Below, in pieces: positions 45,943 through 53,911 of a stretch of 64,000 bases of DNA; the stretch's first letter is position 1, and each line of letters begins with the position of its first letter. Source of the stretch: Synechococcus sp. PCC 7335 (GTDB lineage Bacteria > Cyanobacteriota > Cyanobacteriia > Phormidesmidales > Phormidesmidaceae). The notes under the pieces are model-generated. The model did not search any database, was not told the DNA's origin, and saw only the letters and a program-made list of their open reading frames with translations. Location: the NCBI RefSeq assembly GCF_000155595.1, contig NZ_DS989904.1, forward strand, positions 3,461,720-3,525,719. Reading direction: 5' to 3'. Position numbers and translations under genes: made by a program.

Positions 45943-47481
45943 ATGATTATCGACGATCAACATTACGACATCATTATCGTAGGGACTGGCGCAGGAGGTG
46001 GGACGCTAGCTCAAAAGCTAGCACCGACCGGTAAGCAGATTTTGATTCTAGAGCGGGGCGATCGCATGGCCCTAGAAGAACAAAACCGAGCTGACGTAGA
46101 CGTCTTTCAAAAAGGCCGATATCGCTCACCAGAACAATGGTACGACCACGAAGGCGAACCCTTTTCACCCCAAATGAACTACGCAGTCGGTGGCAATACC
46201 AAAATCTACAATGCCACCCTGATGCGGATGCGCGAACAAGACTTTGAAGCTGTCCCCTACCAGGACGGTATTGCCCCCGAATGGCCGATCAAATACGTAG
46301 ACTGGGAGCCTTACTACACAGAGGCCGAACATCTATACCATGTCCATGGCGACCAGCAAGCCGACCCCACCGAACCTAAACATAGCAAGGCCTATCCTTA
46401 TCCAGCCGTAGAACATCCATCGATCATTTCACCTAGCGTTGAGCTACTCAAAGGAGAAGGGCTTTCACCTACCTCACTACCTATCAGCCTCACCGGTCAA
46501 AAAGATGACCCCACCGGAGACTCAGAAGTCTTTGGTATTGATTTAGCCATCAAACATGACAACGTCACTCTAAAAACGTCTGCTAGAGTCGTCAGTTTAC
46601 ATACCAACCCTACTGGAACTGAAGTCAAAGCCGTAGAAGTAGAAATTGGTGACCACTCAATCTTGTTTAGGGCGGATATTGTTGTTCTTGCCTGTGGCGC
46701 AGTTAACTCTGCCGCGATTATGCTTGACTCTGCGAACGACAAGCATCCTCATGGACTAGCCAATAGTTCCGATCAGTTAGGTCGAAACCTAATGAAGCAC
46801 TTGATGACCGTCATCGTAGAACGAGACTCAGTTAAAAACGATGGCACATTCATGCCCAGCGTCAGCGTCAACGATTTTTATTGGAGTGACCTGCGCGACT
46901 TTGACTATCCATTGGGCCATATTGAGAATAGCGGCGGCCTGCTTCAAGATCTTATCTTTGCAGAATCTCCTCCATTGCTTTCAGTCCTAGCCAGATTCCT
47001 ACCCGATGCCGGCCTCAATCGCCTAGCCAAGCGTTCAATCGGCTGGTGGGCCCAAACGAGCGTACTACCAGACCCTAACAATCGTGTTTACTGGCAAACT
47101 CTTTCTCGCTATGGTCGACCTAAGAAAAAGCTCCGCTACGAATTCACACCAAACAACCTAGAAGCACACGACCGTCTCGTCTATCGCTGGATGGGCGTAC
47201 TCAAAGACCTTGAAAACACTGGTCAGGGTCTACGACAAAGCACCGTCTATCCACGCGGTGAAACACCAGTCCAAGTCACAGGTTATCAGTGTGGTACCGC
47301 TCGTATGGGCACAGATCCAGCTACTTCTGTACTAGATCTCAACTGTCGCACTCACGAAATTGATAATCTTTATGTTGTCGACAGTAGCTTCTTCCCCTCA
47401 TGCGCCAGCGTCAGCCCAGCCTTAACAGTGATGGCAAATGCCCTGCGAGTCGGAGAACATCTCACGGAACGCATGAAGTAG
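45943..47481 (+). CDS. GMC-family flavoprotein oxidoreductase
   Basis: FAD-dependent glucose-methanol-choline oxidoreductase, 512 residues, no signal peptide. FAD-binding GTGAGGGTLAQKL (14-26), ILILERGDR (33-41) and the NYAVGGNTKIYNATLMRM loop are intact. The C-terminal consensus is altered: YQCGTARMGTDPATSVLDLN for the usual H-x-x-GTxRMG, and CASVSPALTVMANALR for the usual NPALT, so the catalytic His/Asn may be replaced. It begins 3 bp after the oxidase subunit III gene. By position it could oxidise an alcohol or sugar and pass electrons to quinone and the ARTO oxidase; this is inferred. It converges with the response regulator (78-bp gap). Confidence 0.85.
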   Translation: MIIDDQHYDIIIVGTGAGGGTLAQKLAPTGKQILILERGDRMALEEQNRADVDVFQKGRYRSPEQWYDHEGEPFSPQMNYAVGGNTKIYNATLMRMREQDFEAVPYQDGIAPEWPIKYVDWEPYYTEAEHLYHVHGDQQADPTEPKHSKAYPYPAVEHPSIISPSVELLKGEGLSPTSLPISLTGQKDDPTGDSEVFGIDLAIKHDNVTLKTSARVVSLHTNPTGTEVKAVEVEIGDHSILFRADIVVLACGAVNSAAIMLDSANDKHPHGLANSSDQLGRNLMKHLMTVIVERDSVKNDGTFMPSVSVNDFYWSDLRDFDYPLGHIENSGGLLQDLIFAESPPLLSVLARFLPDAGLNRLAKRSIGWWAQTSVLPDPNNRVYWQTLSRYGRPKKKLRYEFTPNNLEAHDRLVYRWMGVLKDLENTGQGLRQSTVYPRGETPVQVTGYQCGTARMGTDPATSVLDLNCRTHEIDNLYVVDSSFFPSCASVSPALTVMANALRVGEHLTERMK

Positions 47482-47559
47482 CTAGAACCGACCTGTACAG
47501 GTCCAAAGTAAAAGTAATAGAGCCAAGTTCAGGATGAAGGTGGTAGAGCAAGGTCTACT

Positions 47560-49617
47560 CTATTTCAAGTTGGCATAAGCTGTTTGGTACATATCATGTA
47601 AGCTTGTGTTCTGCTCTGGAAAAGTCGCAGTACCAACCGCATACAGGGGCTGAAACCGATTGTTTGAATCTGGTAGCGTAGTCTTTGTATCGGCGACTTC
47701 AGAGGCCGTAAACACCTGTTGGCGAAAGGTCTTTAGCAGTGGTGCTAGCTTATTTTCTACTTCAGGACCCGTAATCTCAGGTAGGCCGACAACAAACTCT
47801 CCGTTCCCCCAATAGCTGGCGATCGCCCCCGACAAGTGAGCAGCGATTGCATTGCCCCAAGCTTTTAGCACATGATGTCCGGCGCTATGCCCATAGGCTA
47901 GATTGATTTGCGCTAGATTCACCACCCGCAGCAACACAAAGGTAAACACTCGCCCTTGTCTGATCAAGCTTTGAAAGTCCTGCTGAGACTGAACCTGATT
48001 GACTAATCCAGTTTGCGCATCGCGACTAGATAGCCTCTTTAGCAATCGGGCACGCTCTAATCGATTGTTGATACGAGTAATCAGCTCTGGGCCGACAATC
48101 GGCTTGACAACATAATCATCCGCTCCAGCAGCGAAAACTTCAGCCGCCGCATTCTCTCTAGCTGTGAGAAAAAGAATAGGTAGGCTTTGCCAATGGCCAC
48201 CATCACGAGGATCATTTCGCACCGCATGGCAAAGCTCAATGCCATCAGGACCAGGCATTTCAATATCGAGAATTAATAGGTCCGGATCTACCTTAGTCAA
48301 AGTTTGCCAGAACTTGGTAGAGTCGGCCAAGGTAGTAATAGAAAAACCCCAGGGTTCAAGTAGAGGAGATAAGGTGCCCAGGAGAATAGGATCGTCGTCT
48401 ACTGCAAGCAGAGTGGGCCTAGAGGAAGATGATGGGAAAGGTGAGTGCGTGCTCTGTAGAGATTGTTCTGTACTAGCCAGGATATCAGTTAGTTGAGTAA
48501 CTAAAGAAGAGAGCGTTTGAGGTGTGAGCCGAGAATCTGTAGTGATAGTTGCGAGACCGCTTGATAGACCTTCTGGATGTGAAAGGAGATCTTCCAAAGA
48601 TCTAGCAATTTGCGTACCTCGCTCAGAACCAAACATCCCAAGTACGCCAGCAAGTTTATGGGCTGCTTGAGCCGCAGACTGTTGGAGGATATCAGTAAGG
48701 GTGTTTTGCCTAAGCGCAGCTTCTGCTTGCTGTAGCAGGCTCAGGCGATCGCGTAGAGTATCATGATGCTGCTGCCATAGTGCTGCCATTGCCTGCTGAA
48801 ATTGTTGTTCTACAGCTGATTCAGTTGGCTCAGATGCACGTTCAGTTGTTTGGGTCTTAGCTACTTCAGCCTTGACTTTATCAGCCTTGTCTTCAGATAT
48901 AGCAGGAGAATCGAGATTTTTCTGAGCGGCGATCGCCTCATAGTCAATCTTAGGGCTCAGCTTATAGCCCATACCATACACATTCTCGATCCAGCCATCA
49001 GCACCTGCTTGCTTTAGCCGTCGTCGTAGGCCTTTGACGTGGGCTTTCACACTGTCTTCTAACGGCGGATCATCAAACGTCCAAAGATGTTCAATAATGT
49101 GGCTCCGGCTAAAGACGCGACTTGGATTACGCAAAAATAGCTCCAATAAGCTGTACTCCTTTGGCGTCAGCTTTAGCGGCGCATCGGCATAGGTAACTTC
49201 GCAACTCACGGGATCAAGGTGTAGTTGGCCCATCTCCAGTATCGAAGTAGGAGAGACCTCACCTCGGCGCAGTAAAGCACGTAAACGAGCATGCAGCTCA
49301 TTGATGTCTAAGGGTTTGGTCAAATAGTCATCAGCACCAGCGTCCAGACCGCGAATCTTTTCGTCGGCAGCGTCTTTAGCGGTCATGAGTAAGATCGGCG
49401 TAGTGTAGTTGCGATCGCGCAGTTCCCGGCACAGACTAATCCCGTCTAGCCGAGGTAGCCCTACATCCACTAACAGCAAATCGTAGCTAGCACTTTCAGC
49501 GTACTCCAGCCCAAAGCGACCATCGTCCGCTGTATCTACAGTGTAGCGCTGCTGTTGAAGCGATTCTACTAAAGCACTGGTCAAAACTTCGTCGTCTTCA
49601 ATCAAGAGAATACGCAT
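47560..49617 (-). CDS. Multidomain response regulator: REC, winged helix, HPt, REC, GGDEF-like
   Basis: 685 residues. Domain order: REC1 (1-118, phosphoacceptor D51, K101), OmpR/PhoB winged helix (about 125-222, SVKAHVKGLRRRLKQ), a charged linker, an HPt domain with His320 (AAHKLAGVLG), REC2 (about 402-515, D451, K505), and a C-terminal GGDEF-type domain (about 530-685) whose signature has become GNGEF (604-608). The last domain is probably catalytically dead or altered. Similar winged-helix multi-component regulators occur in cyanobacteria. No histidine kinase is nearby, so it is an orphan. It is divergent from the small repeat protein (273 bp), a natural candidate target. Confidence 0.93.
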   Translation of the reverse strand: MRILLIEDDEVLTSALVESLQQQRYTVDTADDGRFGLEYAESASYDLLLVDVGLPRLDGISLCRELRDRNYTTPILLMTAKDAADEKIRGLDAGADDYLTKPLDINELHARLRALLRRGEVSPTSILEMGQLHLDPVSCEVTYADAPLKLTPKEYSLLELFLRNPSRVFSRSHIIEHLWTFDDPPLEDSVKAHVKGLRRRLKQAGADGWIENVYGMGYKLSPKIDYEAIAAQKNLDSPAISEDKADKVKAEVAKTQTTERASEPTESAVEQQFQQAMAALWQQHHDTLRDRLSLLQQAEAALRQNTLTDILQQSAAQAAHKLAGVLGMFGSERGTQIARSLEDLLSHPEGLSSGLATITTDSRLTPQTLSSLVTQLTDILASTEQSLQSTHSPFPSSSSRPTLLAVDDDPILLGTLSPLLEPWGFSITTLADSTKFWQTLTKVDPDLLILDIEMPGPDGIELCHAVRNDPRDGGHWQSLPILFLTARENAAAEVFAAGADDYVVKPIVGPELITRINNRLERARLLKRLSSRDAQTGLVNQVQSQQDFQSLIRQGRVFTFVLLRVVNLAQINLAYGHSAGHHVLKAWGNAIAAHLSGAIASYWGNGEFVVGLPEITGPEVENKLAPLLKTFRQQVFTASEVADTKTTLPDSNNRFQPLYAVGTATFPEQNTSLHDMYQTAYANLK

Positions 49618-49890
49618 GGTTTTTCCCAGTTGGCTCCCTACCTATCTAACTCTTTTACTTAGCTAGCTCGTCTACTTGAACCATTCACTCAGCTAACTTA
49701 TCCATAGTCTTTCAGCTTATAGCATTTAAGCTTTTCACGACAAACATTTTGAATAGTCTCAAACCGCTTTTGTTCTCGATTACTTCTCTTTTCTACTCTC
49801 GGTTTCCTCCCGATTGATTTCTATATTCAAAACAAGAAAGCGAGAGAACCTTCGCTCAAATCTAAAAATCACATATTCGAGGTAAATTCC

Positions 49891-50238
49891 ATGCAACGTC
49901 TTGTACTTTCCGGATTCGCTGTTCTATTGTCTACTTTCGCAGTTTCTTCAATGGCTGAGGCCGCCGAAGGCGTCAGCAAGGAGCCCAATCTGCATCAGCT
50001 ACGTATCGGGGCTCTAGCTAATCGCAACAAAGGCTATCAGTCGGGTAAAGACACTAGCGTTCAAACTCGACGCCTTGAAGGAATGGATCGTCGCAACAAA
50101 GGTTACGACCTTAAAGAAGGCTATAGCGTTCAGGCCCAACGCCTTGAAGGAATGGATCGTCGCAACAAGGCCAGCTTGTCATCAGTATCCTTGATTGACC
50201 AGCGTCAACTTGTGCTGGACCGCTCCAGCAGCAAGTAA
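49891..50238 (+). CDS. Small secreted protein with 23-residue tandem repeats
   Basis: 115 residues: signal peptide 1-24 (LSTFAVSSMAEA), then three repeats of about 23 residues. Unit 1 (about 37-60) is diverged (ANRNKGYQSGKDTSVQTR); unit 2 is 61-83 (RLEGMDRRNKGYDLKEGYSV); unit 3 starts at 84 (RLEGMDRRNKASL) and is cut short. Units 2 and 3 are nearly identical at DNA level over their first 29 bases. The shared motif is RRNKGY. No family recognised. It is divergent from the multidomain regulator and ends at a strong terminator, so it is a separate, probably regulated transcript. Confidence 0.78.
   Translation: MQRLVLSGFAVLLSTFAVSSMAEAAEGVSKEPNLHQLRIGALANRNKGYQSGKDTSVQTRRLEGMDRRNKGYDLKEGYSVQAQRLEGMDRRNKASLSSVSLIDQRQLVLDRSSSK
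50071..50170. repeat. 69-bp coding repeat in the small secreted gene
   Basis: Unit starts at 50071 and 50140 (69 bp apart, 23 codons). The first 29 bases are identical in both copies, pointing to a recent duplication. Confidence 0.85.
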
Positions 50239-50300
50239 GTGACCTTACGCCTCTCTTCCTCAAATCTCACTACTTCTACTACATCGATTCCTAAATCTAA

Positions 50301-50328
50301 GCCCAACAAGTTTTTGTTGGGCCTTTTT
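50301..50328 (+). terminator. Intrinsic terminator of the small secreted gene
   Basis: Perfect 9-bp stem GCCCAACAA (50301-50309) / TTGTTGGGC (50314-50322), loop GTTT, then C and five T. It is 62 bp after the stop codon. Confidence 0.92.
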
Positions 50329-50488
50329 GGTAGAGCTTATTTCCAATAGTTTTCGATAGATCGATTTTAGCGAAACGACTAGATTACGTTTCTTGTCATA
50401 TAAAGTTAGTGTATAAAATAATACAAATACCCGTCAACGCTCCTCCTACGATGGCCCCAGCTATTTTGTGATGAGTGAGGAGTAGGCA

Positions 50489-51856
50489 ATGAACTGGAAT
50501 TTATCGCGGCGTTGGGTATATGGACTGCTAGGTCTAGGAATAGCGTTTGCCTTTAGTCTTAGTAGTTTGTTCTCTGACTACAGCCTCTTGGGTGAGGGGA
50601 AAGTATTTGCAGCAACGCCTCAAAAACATCTTCTGCCCGCTAACGCAGACACAGTTCACTGGGGCTACTTTAGTCAATCGTTATCACCCAAGCTCACTGT
50701 AGATTCCGGCGACATTATCAGCGTAGAAACTTTGACACATCATGCCAATGATGACGCTGCTCGTATGGTAGAAGGTGATGCAGGCGCGCAAAGTGTGTTC
50801 GCTTGGAGTTCAGAGGCTAAGGGCGTCGATCGACGGGGAGCAGGCCCGATGGACGCTGAGGTAGGAGCAGGTGCGGGCTATGGTGTGCACATCCTGACTG
50901 GCCCCATCTACGTCAATGAAGCTGAACCAGGAGATGTCTTAGAGGTACAAATTCTAGACGTAGCCCTTCGGCCTAGCGCTAATCCCGAGCACGAAGGAAA
51001 AACTTTTGGTAGTAATGCAGCAGCTTGGTGGGGATATCACTATCAAGATCTAATCGAAGATCCTAAACCGCGTGAGGTCATTACTATCTACGAAATGGAC
51101 ACGACCAGCGAGGAAGACTGGGCAAACGCACTATATAGCTATCGCTGGACCCCACAGATCGATCCTGACGGCGTTGTTCATGAAACAATCGACTACCCAG
51201 GGGTGCCGGTAGATCACAGCACCATTGACCCTAACTTCGATGTGCTAGAAGGTGTGAGGATTCCGGTTCGCACCCACTTTGGCACGATCGGCCTAGCACC
51301 TAGAACTGCTGACCTGGTTAATTCTATTCCTCCTAGCTATTTTGGTGGCAACATCGACAACTGGCGAATTGGCAAGGGTGCCACCATGTATTACCCGGTG
51401 GCGGTCGAAGGTGGATTGCTGTCATTAGGCGATCCCCACGCAGCGCAAGGTGACTCAGAGCTAGCAGGAACAGCGATAGAGACTTCTTTGACTGGCACGA
51501 TTAGAGTTGTTGTTCATAAGCAAGCGGATTTAGGCGGAACAATTCTTGATGAACTCGACTATCCTCTCCTAGAAACCGACAGTGAGTATGTAGTACATGG
51601 CTTTAGCTATGCTGACTATCTCACCGAACTAGGAGAAAATGCTCAGTCTGCTATCTTTGAGAACTCTTCTGTAGACGGTGCAATGCGCGATGCCTTTCGC
51701 AAGATGCGTCACTTTTTGATGACAACACAGGGTTTGTCTGAGGACGAGGCAATTTCGCTCATGTCAGTAGCAGTAGACTTTGGCGTTACGCAAGTAGTGG
51801 ATGGTAACTGGGGAGTACACGGCGTGATTAATAAGCGGGTGCTGCCTACCTCATAG
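50489..51856 (+). CDS. Exported acetamidase/formamidase family protein
   Basis: 455 residues with an N-terminal signal peptide (about 1-41; FAFSLSSLFSDYSLLGEGKV precedes the cleavage region). The FmdA/AmdA fold is recognisable from DVLEVQILDVALRP, THFGTIGLAPR and SYFGGNIDNWRIGKGATMYY, VEGGLLSLGDPHAAQGDSEL. Standard members are cytoplasmic amidases hydrolysing formamide or acetamide; here a signal peptide suggests a periplasmic amide hydrolase. It starts with the ATG at 50489, GAGTGAGGAG upstream providing a Shine-Dalgarno site. The SulP gene follows 202 bp later and is probably separate. Confidence 0.87.
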   Translation: MNWNLSRRWVYGLLGLGIAFAFSLSSLFSDYSLLGEGKVFAATPQKHLLPANADTVHWGYFSQSLSPKLTVDSGDIISVETLTHHANDDAARMVEGDAGAQSVFAWSSEAKGVDRRGAGPMDAEVGAGAGYGVHILTGPIYVNEAEPGDVLEVQILDVALRPSANPEHEGKTFGSNAAAWWGYHYQDLIEDPKPREVITIYEMDTTSEEDWANALYSYRWTPQIDPDGVVHETIDYPGVPVDHSTIDPNFDVLEGVRIPVRTHFGTIGLAPRTADLVNSIPPSYFGGNIDNWRIGKGATMYYPVAVEGGLLSLGDPHAAQGDSELAGTAIETSLTGTIRVVVHKQADLGGTILDELDYPLLETDSEYVVHGFSYADYLTELGENAQSAIFENSSVDGAMRDAFRKMRHFLMTTQGLSEDEAISLMSVAVDFGVTQVVDGNWGVHGVINKRVLPTS

Positions 51857-52058
51857 ATACAGACATTAGCAGGTGTTAAAAAACAATAGAAAGATCGGTG
51901 TTAAGCTCAGTTAAAGTGTAGTTTGTAGCACAGAACCAATTGAACTCAGTTTTGTCTGATAGAAAGTGAAAGCATCGCTTCTATAGCCTCACACGAAACT
52001 GAGTTTTGAATTACCGTTTCTGTAGGCTGATAGCGGACGATTAGTTGAGGTATCTTTT

Positions 52059-53771
52059 GTGCAACTAGCTCGTCGTTTACAGATCGACAACCTCTTTAAC
52101 AATGTACGAGGAGACCTGTTCGGAGGGCTAACCGCTGCAATTGTAGCGCTCCCGCTGGCGTTGGCTTTTGGCGTAGCCTCGGGAGCAGGCGCTACCGCAG
52201 GGCTTTATGGGGCTGTGTTCACCGGTTTTTTTGCGGCGCTATTCGGCGGCACCCCTTCTCAGGTAACTGGCCCAACAGGGCCGATGACTGTAGTGATGGC
52301 AACTGTCTTCACTAAGCTAATTGCGGCAAACCCTGAGAATGGTTTCGCTATGGCCTTCACTGCGGTGATACTAAGTGGTCTCTTCCAAATCTTGTTCGGG
52401 GTATTACGGCTAGGACAGTTCATTACCCTAATGCCCTACACTGTCATCTCTGGCTTCATGTCTGGGATTGGAGCGATCATCATCGCGCTACAGATCGCAC
52501 CCCTGATTGGATATCCAGCGCAGAGTGGCGTGGTTACTGCGCTGCAGCAACTCCCTCAGGCCTTAGCTAATCCCAATCCCGTCGCTACTGGTCTAGGGCT
52601 ATTAACCCTTGTCATCGTATTCGGCTGGCGCGGCAAACTAGGGCGCATCGTGCCCTCACCACTGGTCGCACTGATTGTCTGCACTAGCTTAGCGGTGCTC
52701 ATGTTTCCTACCAGCGATATTCCTCGTATTGGAGATATTCCACAGGGATTTCCCACTTTGCAGTGGCCACGGCTAAGCTTCAACCAGCTTGAGGATATCG
52801 TTGGCTATGGACTAATGCTGGCAATTCTAGGCGCAATTGACTCCCTATTGACTTCTCTAGTCGCCGACAATATTACCCACACTCGCCACGACTCTGAACA
52901 AGAGCTCATCGGTCAGGGTATTGGCAATTTGATGTCTGGACTCTTTGGAGGATTACCAGGCGCAGGGGCAACAATGCGGACGGTAATCAACGTGCAAGCT
53001 GGGGGGCGATCGCCGCTATCTGGAATGTTCCATGCCTTAGTCCTGCTGTGCATTGTGCTGTGGGCCGGTGGCATAACTTCTCAAATTCCGCATGCAGTTT
53101 TAGCTGGAATCTTAATCAAAGTAGGGATCAAGATTATCGACTGGGGATTTTTGTGGCGAGTAGCTCAAGTTTCTATGCGAGCTGCCTTGGTCACCTACGG
53201 CGTACTGTTCCTGACAGTCTTTGTAGACTTGATTACAGCGGTGGTAGCCGGTGCCTTTGTCGCCAATATGCTAACGATTCATCGGCTTAGTCATATTCAA
53301 TCTAAACAGGTCCGAGCAATTACCCATCCTGATGAAGATCCCCAGGTAATGCTGACCCCGGACGAACGACAGATGCTTGAACGAGCGAGCGATCGCATTC
53401 TTTTGATCCAGATGAGTGGCCCTATGAGCTTTGGCGCCGCCAGAACCATCGCTCACTACATGAGTAAAAACTACGATGTTTTGATTCTAGATTTTAGCCA
53501 GGTGCCATTGCTAGGCGTGACAGCTTCTTTCAATATCGACTCTGAAATCAGAGCAGCTCAGAGTCGACATCGAGGGAAAATCTTTATCGTAGGTGCAAAA
53601 GGTCAAGTCATTGAGCGACTGCGGCGATTTAGACTACAAGCTGTTCTACCGGAGCAGAACTTTACGCCAACCTGTCATCAGGCCCTTCAAAGCGCCTTGA
53701 GACTGCTTAATATGGAGAGGCCAGAGCCGATCAAGCTAGTCCCGTCATCGCTTTCTCTAGACAGGTATTAG
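52059..53771 (+). CDS. SulP-family anion transporter, divergent BicA paralogue
   Basis: 570 residues, GTG start at 52059 with TTGAGG about 9 nt upstream. It matches the first SulP gene along its length (FNNVRGDLFGGLTAA, MPYTVISGFMSGIGAI, STAS domain about 440-555 with ILLIQMSGPMSFGAART). Key differences: VTGPTGPMTVV replaces ISEPTGPMTVV, and GAGATMRTVIN has Arg307 where BicA has Gly. In SLC26 relatives an Arg or Lys at this substrate-site position serves the anion, whereas sodium occupies the place in BicA. It may therefore be a sodium-independent bicarbonate or sulfate carrier. Substrate is not proven. Confidence 0.88.
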   Translation: MQLARRLQIDNLFNNVRGDLFGGLTAAIVALPLALAFGVASGAGATAGLYGAVFTGFFAALFGGTPSQVTGPTGPMTVVMATVFTKLIAANPENGFAMAFTAVILSGLFQILFGVLRLGQFITLMPYTVISGFMSGIGAIIIALQIAPLIGYPAQSGVVTALQQLPQALANPNPVATGLGLLTLVIVFGWRGKLGRIVPSPLVALIVCTSLAVLMFPTSDIPRIGDIPQGFPTLQWPRLSFNQLEDIVGYGLMLAILGAIDSLLTSLVADNITHTRHDSEQELIGQGIGNLMSGLFGGLPGAGATMRTVINVQAGGRSPLSGMFHALVLLCIVLWAGGITSQIPHAVLAGILIKVGIKIIDWGFLWRVAQVSMRAALVTYGVLFLTVFVDLITAVVAGAFVANMLTIHRLSHIQSKQVRAITHPDEDPQVMLTPDERQMLERASDRILLIQMSGPMSFGAARTIAHYMSKNYDVLILDFSQVPLLGVTASFNIDSEIRAAQSRHRGKIFIVGAKGQVIERLRRFRLQAVLPEQNFTPTCHQALQSALRLLNMERPEPIKLVPSSLSLDRY

Positions 53772-53911
53772 TGGCAGGGATGAACTTACGCTAGGAACAC
53801 GTCTCTATACCTTTGTGAACAGTCCTGCTTTGTGAGCAATCCTAATTTCAAGTTCGATGGGGAAAGAGGATACTTCATTGCTGCTCCATCTCGTCCAAAC
53901 AGAGAGCTTAC

